From: Sequoia sempervirens
Lineage: Eukaryota > Streptophyta > Pinopsida > Cupressales > Cupressaceae
Reading direction: 5' to 3'
Length of the DNA: 64,000 nucleotides
Assembly (NCBI GenBank): GCA_007258455.2
Contig: VDFB02000003.1
Location: 43,527,986 to 43,591,985 of the forward strand
Shown here: positions 59,022-64,000 of the stretch, one piece after another
How positions within the stretch are numbered: the first letter of the stretch is position 1
Layout: the number at the start of each line of letters is the position of its first letter
The notes under the pieces: generated by a model
Database searches by the model: none
What the model saw: only the letters and a program-made list of their open reading frames with translations
Told to the model about the DNA's origin: nothing
Translations under genes and position numbers: made by a program

Positions 59022-59240
59022 CTTTTTTTTTTGGATACATAAGGTGAAACTTTATTAATATCAAAAGAAAATTACATAGCATAGGGTCATCTCGACTCTC
59101 GATATGATATACAGTATGATTGCATTACCAAAATTTGAGAAGGCTCTAAGACCACGCAGGGTCCAATGTTAACAATTTGTCCCTTCTCAAACCCGACTAG
59201 ATATCCAACACAGAACCAGGGGAATCAACTCAACAATGCA
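59022..59240 (-). mobile_element. Possible LINE 3' end with poly(A) tail
   Basis: On the minus strand the sequence ends ATTAATAAAGTTTCACC, a short spacer, then an A-run of about 10 (plus-strand T-run at about 59023-59033). This is typical of a truncated plant LINE tail. No ORF2 domain is visible upstream, and no target-site duplication was established. Confidence 0.4.
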
Positions 59241-59835
59241 AGCAACCTAGTTTGACATTTGACTGGACAACATACTTGCCATTCTCTTTACCACAGCCTT
59301 CCAACCAAAATAACCCCAATATCCAAACAATTTTACTACAATTATTTTTTATCATTTTTATAAATTATAAAAAATATTATATTTTTAGATTATTTATTTT
59401 AAGCATAATAAACCTCCAATTTTTTTTTTTTAATTTAATCATATTTAAAAATAAATAAATAAATCTATAATATAAATACAATCAACCAAAACAAAAATTT
59501 TAATGAATTAACTCATCATTAAACCCCTGAATAACTACACCTTAATCTACTATACTGTGCTCAATAATGATGTAAATTTTAAATATATATATAATATTAC
59601 TTAAAATAAAAATAAATTTTCTTGTATTGGCGAACTGACAGCAAAACAAAATTTTGATCAGTTTCTAATACAAAATTAAATCTCAAACAATAAGGGCGGA
59701 CAGAACGGAAGAAGCAAAGTCTAAAAATATGCACATTCATTATCACACACGTACATACAATTTAATTCACCAATCTCATCTAAACAATAACAGCTTCGTA
59801 AACAAACCCACACAAATATACAGAAGCTATGAAGA
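59241..59835. other. AT-rich region downstream of the second DUF761 gene
   Basis: No coding signal; it presumably includes the 3' UTR of the gene at 59840. Confidence 0.5.
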
Positions 59836-59839
59836 TTTG

Positions 59840-60442
59840 TTAATCAGATCCCCTGTCCAACATTTCCCTGTATTTCGAATACGAATCCTGTATCTGCAGT
59901 TCTATCTGGTTGTAAAACGAAGCAATAAATTCCTCAGCCTGCCTATCAATCTCTGGTAACTCAGACCTGGTCGAAAGATCGGAAGGAGTCGACGAAGTTA
60001 GTCGACATGCGTCGAAATAATCTTCTTCACACTGAATGAATTCGGGTATGGTGGAATTAATAACAGACTCTGCTTCTTTAGCAATACAAGGCATGGCGGC
60101 CATCAGGAAACGCTGATCCCATCGACCGCCATGATTTCTAGGCCCTCTGTAACTCAACAAGGAAGCCCTTCTCGTCACCATTGGAGTAGTGTTGCAAGAA
60201 AACTCATAGTCCATGAAACCCAGAGACTTCTTATTGTGATTGATATACCAACTTCCATTACACATATATTTTTCGAGACAACTATATTTTATCCCCCTGC
60301 TGATAGCAGCAATCCCTTTTCTCAGAATCATAACTACAAATCTGAAAACATTCCAGAGACGAGTTCCACAAACATGAATCTTGATTTCTTCAACATCCAT
60401 GGCTTTTCCTTCTTCTATAGTCTGCATGGCCATGCAAGACAT
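59840..60442 (-). CDS. DUF761 / cotton-fiber-expressed-type protein, 200 aa
   Basis: Same family as the gene at 25291 but a different subtype. Residues about 28-52 contain LWNVFRFVVMILRKGIAAIS, the hydrophobic/basic N-terminal helix typical of the longer members. Near residue 80 is YEFSCNTTP, the family's YEFSCxxxP signature. The C-terminal 37 residues contain RQAEEFIASFYNQIELQ and KYREMLDRGS, the DUF761 motif. The open frame extends eight codons upstream without an ATG; the first ATG is at 60442, and further Mets follow (residues 4, 6 and 15), so the exact start is uncertain by up to 14 residues. It is intronless and intact. A GAGAGAGAGA tract lies about 35 bp before the start (60477-60490), as in many plant 5' UTRs. 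The molecular role is unknown for the family. Confidence 0.87.
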   Translation of the reverse strand: MSCMAMQTIEEGKAMDVEEIKIHVCGTRLWNVFRFVVMILRKGIAAISRGIKYSCLEKYMCNGSWYINHNKKSLGFMDYEFSCNTTPMVTRRASLLSYRGPRNHGGRWDQRFLMAAMPCIAKEAESVINSTIPEFIQCEEDYFDACRLTSSTPSDLSTRSELPEIDRQAEEFIASFYNQIELQIQDSYSKYREMLDRGSD

Positions 60443-60476
60443 TGTGGACGTGTTCTTTCCTAACAACCCACCTTCA

Positions 60477-60490
60477 CTTCTCTCTCTCTC
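60477..60490 (-). promoter_or_regulatory. GA-repeat in the 5' UTR of the second DUF761 gene
   Basis: A (GA)n tract on the coding strand just before the start codon. Such tracts are common in plant 5' UTRs and core promoters; no specific regulator is implied. Confidence 0.45.
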
Positions 60491-60897
60491 AATTCTGCAG
60501 ATTGCCCTGCAGGTTTGCAGGTAATTTGTAACGGGTTAAACTGGTCCCCAAGCTACTCTTGGCGTACATCAACAATAAAAGCTTTCCCCGGGGACTGTAA
60601 CGTAGAAGTATTGTACTAGGTCCCCATAAGCTTTGCCATTCCTTCCAGTTATCTAGCAGACAACGTGGGATAGAGATTGAAGCCAACTAATCACTCTATC
60701 TATGCAGATAGTTGTACAAGGAACTCAGGTGAACTCATCTGAATGCCCGAATGACTAACCGTGAAGAAATAACATGATTTACACTACTGGAAGACTTAAC
60801 ACTATTGCAAGGCCATAGATAATATTTGATTTAATAATTCTCTATCCTAGTTATTTCATTTCCTTTCATTTTTTTATTAGTAAAATATAAATTTTTA

Positions 60898-61090
60898 GCA
60901 TCCATTTGGAGCCAAATGGCATCCCAAATCAATAGAGGGTTCAAAGCACATAGGGATACCTAGAAAATAAAGTTTTAGCAAGTTTTAAATGATAAAAGGG
61001 CATTGGAGATCATGATAGGAAAGGTTGTGTCTAAACTATGGTCATGCCCCCTTTCCTTCATACATAATTTGTTGGTCTAAAAATATTTGT
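60898..61090 (+). repeat. Direct repeat of about 190 bp, copy 1
   Basis: It is related to 61646-61830, with shared anchors CCAAATGGCATCCCAA and CTATGGTCATG(C/T)CCCC and the same order of blocks; by eye about 80% identical. The copies are about 750 bp apart. They could be diverged LTR pieces or a segmental duplication. Confidence 0.7.
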
Positions 61091-61519
61091 TTGTATTTAA
61101 TTTATCATTTATTTTTTCTTGGTTGTCTCTATCTCCCTTTTATATAAGCTTAATGATTCTCTAAGTAGTTACAAAAATAATAGGTACAATTACAACCCAA
61201 GTCTTTATGTAACAACATATGGTAGCCAACATCAAGGAAAATAAGGTGCTAGAAAAGAGTATGGTACACACAACACTAACACAAAGTTATAATTTTTTAA
61301 TTTAAACACATAAAATCATAAATTATAATGTTCTTGAGTTTCTTGACAAAATGTCAAAAATTCACCATAGGATACATATGTAATGCATAGGAACTACTTA
61401 AAAAATGTTTCACATATGTAAGTATACAAAGGAATAGTACATAACTATTTGACAACTTTTTTGAAAAATAACAAGCATTCAAGAGTCACTTAAACCATCT
61501 AAAAAAAATCTCCTTGTAA

Positions 61520-61625
61520 AGTGTAGAAGCATAAACAATGCAAGTGATCTACTTATCTCAACTACTTAATAAAAATATCATGCAGAGGCAAGGCACATGA
61601 ACTATTTGATAAAATGTCTCAAGTA
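61520..61625 (+). pseudogene. Possible PPR motif fragment
   Basis: The plus strand gives KCRSINNASDLL and, in another frame, CRGKAHELFDKMSQVYG, resembling the PPR string CGxIxxAxELFDKMPQ. Very short and broken. Confidence 0.4.
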
Positions 61626-61645
61626 TATGGTCTTTATACTATTTA

Positions 61646-61830
61646 GGTCCAAATGGCATCCCAATTCAGTAGAGGACTCAAAGCACAAATGGATGCATAA
61701 AAACTAAATTGTTAGTAGGTTTCAAATGACAAAAAGAGTTTTGGAAAGCATGGGAAGACAAGGTTATGCCTAGGCTATGGTCATGTCCCCCCTTGCCTTC
61801 CTACATGCCTTGTTGGTTCAAAAAATTATT
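61646..61830 (+). repeat. Direct repeat of about 190 bp, copy 2
   Basis: Partner of 60898-61090 in the same orientation. The PPR-like fragment lies between the two. Confidence 0.7.
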
Positions 61831-62163
61831 TTGATTAAGGTAACTAGGGATTTTGAAAGGGCCTAGACCCTTGTACAAAATGTTAGAAAAGATGGGCACT
61901 AAGAACTATATGATAGCAAGGTGTTAGAACTAGAATTTTCATGAAAATTATGAAGCTTTTATCAGTGGAAATAAAAAATTCATGGCATCATTTTCATAAG
62001 AAATCACTCTATTTCTATCCATGGAGCCAAAATAGCCTTTTGCTGCTATACCGTTGCCTCATTGAATACCTTACATAGCCCTCACCTCCTACCTCGTTAC
62101 CATAGCCTCTTGCAAAATAGCTTGTGGTAGCACAGTAAAGGAAGCTAACACTATACCCACTTA

Positions 62164-62590
62164 CCGCTATACCATGAAGGGTTAAAGCCTAGCCCACGGT
62201 GGAGTGGTCTAATGATCAATATTAACAAGAGGAGACTGCTATACCGCAGAGGGATGGAACACAGCCCGTAGTAGAGCAGTGTCATGAAGAACAAAGATAA
62301 AAGGAAACCACTATACTGAGGAGGGCCAAAACAAGACCTGCGGTAGAGCAGTACACTGGAGAATAGGAATAAGAAGAGACGCCGCCATACCACATAAGGT
62401 TAAAACATAGCCCACAAAAAGGTAGTATATAAAGCAAATTAATGAAGTGACATCGTAGTACTACAAGAAGAAGAAAGGTAGCCCGCGGTAGAGCGGTATA
62501 GTAATATATGAACCAAGGATGAACCGCGGTACTGTAGGGGGTGAAAAGTGATGTGAGGTAATGCGATAAGCAACTGTTGAGACATTTAAT
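62164..62590 (+). repeat. 72-bp minisatellite, six units, upstream of family copy 2
   Basis: Unit starts are 62164, 62236, 62308, 62382, 62451 and 62523 (lengths 72, 72, 74, 69, 72 and about 68). Each begins CCGCTATACC-like and has AGCCC(G/A)CGGTAGAGCGGT-like sequence about 30 bp on, so each unit has an internal inverted pair (CCGCTATACC against GGTAGAGCGG). Degenerate units extend left to about 62040. The open frame across it on the minus strand is a by-product of the period being a multiple of three. Confidence 0.85.
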
Positions 62591-62841
62591 GCTTGCTAGT
62601 CACATCAGTCAGCTTCAAAATATGAATTGAGCTCAATGCAAAAGATTTGAATGATGTGAATTAATGATTCGAGAATTAATACATCTTGGTGAGGAGGTAA
62701 ATGAAGTAGATTGAGATTTCTCGATCATAGCAATAGAAACCAAGTGCTGACGAGTTTGAGGTGCAGAAGTAAAGGAAGTTCTCCAGAAGTAAACTATCTT
62801 TCCCGGGTAAGTTTTGTTCATCACTTTTTAATTTTATAACA

Positions 62842-64000
62842 ATGGCACCAAAGAAATCAAAAGTACGAGCTAAAAAGGATGAACCCAAAGCAAGTAAACC
62901 ATCTTTACAACCCCCATTGCTTAATTTGCTACCCGAGTCAGTTGATAAGGGGCCAAAGAAAGTCTTCAGAGATTCAACTCAGGGGTGTAGGGACCCAATT
63001 ATTCCTCAGTCAAGGTGGAATTTGTACTGGTATTTCTAAAGGAATAGAAATGACAGGGTCCCGACATCAAACTTGTGGACACTTGACCTAGCTAAGTTGA
63101 TAGTTCCAAATGTTTTCATTGGCATCGAGCTAATAAAAGCCCTGGGTGGTAGATACCATGCCCCAACAAAGATTGTTAGGCTCCCAGATGTTGGGTGTTT
63201 AGTAGATGTTTCAACGGAAGCCATAATTAAGTGCTTTAACTTAAACAAACAAGTTGTTATAGAAGTGAACTTGGGGAAATTAGAGCAAGAATATATCAGG
63301 CTAAGAAGAATTTATAGGAGTGATGAGCTCCCCTTGCACATGAAAAGGGGTGATAACAAAAGAATACTTCCAATCCCCTCTTCAAAAGTAGAGCCTTTCC
63401 TAGTGTCTGAATTTTAGGTCTACTTCAAGAATACATACCATGCATTGTGTCAGGTTATTGGGATAGATGCAAAGGATAACATGTCAATAGGGTTGATGAG
63501 GATGGCTATGATCATTCAACATCCAGAATCAAATGTTGAATTTTACTTTGCTTTTGTGATTGAAGAACAAATTCATGAGGGATTGTTGCAGGTGAGGGAG
63601 GCCAAGGCTCCCATGTCTTTTAGAAAGTATTCTTTTCTATGTCATTTGATTTTGTATCAAAATGAAATGAAATGGACTAAAAGGATGAAATTGTGCACAC
63701 AAGAGAATGGAGTAAAACTCCCTGTACAAAATTGGTGCTACGTATGGGATAGTAGATGCAATGAATGTGATTTTGTTGTATTTAGAGATGATTTTGTTGT
63801 TAGAATAATTGTTTCTTTGGACTTTTCAACACCAAGATTGCCACAGTCTTTGATGGATGTCATGAGGCCAATGTAGTACAAGCCAAACTAGGGCTTTACA
63901 CATAATTATGTTGATTGGTTTCTAATGCCACAACATACTATTATCAGGGTATACAGTTGTGATCAGGCACCCCACATTCTACCAAAAATTTTGCTTGCTA
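62842..64000 (+). pseudogene. Uncharacterised ~1000-codon ORF family, copy 2 (runs off the window)
   Basis: It begins at ATG 62842 in a good context (ACAATGGC) with a Lys-rich N-terminus (MAPKKSKVRAKKDEPKAS). All 386 codons to the window edge stay in one frame, with only four stops: TAA 63037, TAG 63415, TAG 63874 and TAG 63889. Ordered matches to copy 1 are KLIVPNVFIGIELIKALG; VSTEAIIKCFNL; LPLHMKRGDNKR; ALCQVIGIDAKDNMSIGLM; KYSFLCHLILYQNEMKW; LPVQNWCYVWDSR; HNYVDWFLMPQHTIIRVYSC. Relative to copy 1 it lacks some 40-50 residues after LIKALG. It is not recognised as any named family. The 5' side has the 72-bp minisatellite and about 250 bp of leader. It is probably non-functional, but damaged by few, similar mutations. 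Confidence 0.72.

Noticed and set aside
60489..60686. 65-codon frame just upstream of the second DUF761 gene
   Set aside because: It is in a different frame, has no motif and covers the 5' UTR or promoter region including the GA tract.
62151..62393. 80-codon Leu/Tyr-rich frame on the minus strand with 24-residue periodicity
   Set aside because: It is the translation of the 72-bp minisatellite, whose period is a multiple of three.

Overview
This window is AT-rich nuclear DNA from a seed plant with a large, repeat-choked genome. A gymnosperm, probably a conifer, is my best guess, inferred from gene scarcity, the many old and broken LTR retrotransposons, the pentatricopeptide (PPR) pseudogenes and the general style of decay. 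There is one assembly gap of exactly 100 N (11995-12094). I see no rRNA or tRNA gene, no organelle insert and no bacterial feature.

Only two loci look like intact host genes. Both are on the minus strand and both encode small proteins of the DUF761 / 'cotton fiber expressed protein' type (25291-25713 and 59840-60442), with the C-terminal motif close to A-(D/E)-E-F-I-x-S-F. The first has a TATA box and a poly(A) signal at sensible distances. A third host-gene trace is a pair of exons clearly derived from farnesyl diphosphate synthase (3582-3828), damaged at its splice donor. PPR-gene debris occurs at about 7 kb, 11.9 kb and perhaps 61.5 kb.

The rest is mobile-element material, layer upon layer. 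From left to right: a complete 330-bp TRIM with target-site duplications (2982-3311); a long fold-back repeat (5819-6139); a shrunken Ty3/gypsy chromovirus with both LTR ends (12178-15641); a second gypsy fragment with protease, G-patch and long in-frame tandem repeats (18030-20660); a conifer-style hairpin repeat (23972-24134); a solo LTR of the same TRIM family (24836-24994); a Ty1/copia remnant (27860-29350); an unpaired LTR with a hairpin-repeat leader (29736-31858); a 5.06-kb solo-LTR-like element (32222-37279); a 1.79-kb solo LTR with perfect TSD (45877-47663); a second copia remnant (48030-48800); a 3.9-kb relative of the 5.06-kb element in opposite orientation (48936-52842); and a LINE-like 3' end (about 59022-59240).

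The most interesting item is an uncharacterised protein family of about 1000 codons present twice. Copy 1 runs on the minus strand from 44025 to 39187 and is split by a 1.8-kb solo LTR (41821-43635). Copy 2 runs on the plus strand from 62842 off the right edge. The two are strongly diverged but align in at least five ordered blocks. Both start with a Lys-rich N-terminus, and both have an imperfect tandem array a few hundred bases upstream. Their 15 premature stops counted in the main reading frames are TAG (11) or TAA (4) and never TGA, the pattern expected from C-to-T decay of glutamine codons, with CAG being a CHG methylation site. I infer a repeat-borne (probably retroelement-carried) ORF family of unknown function.
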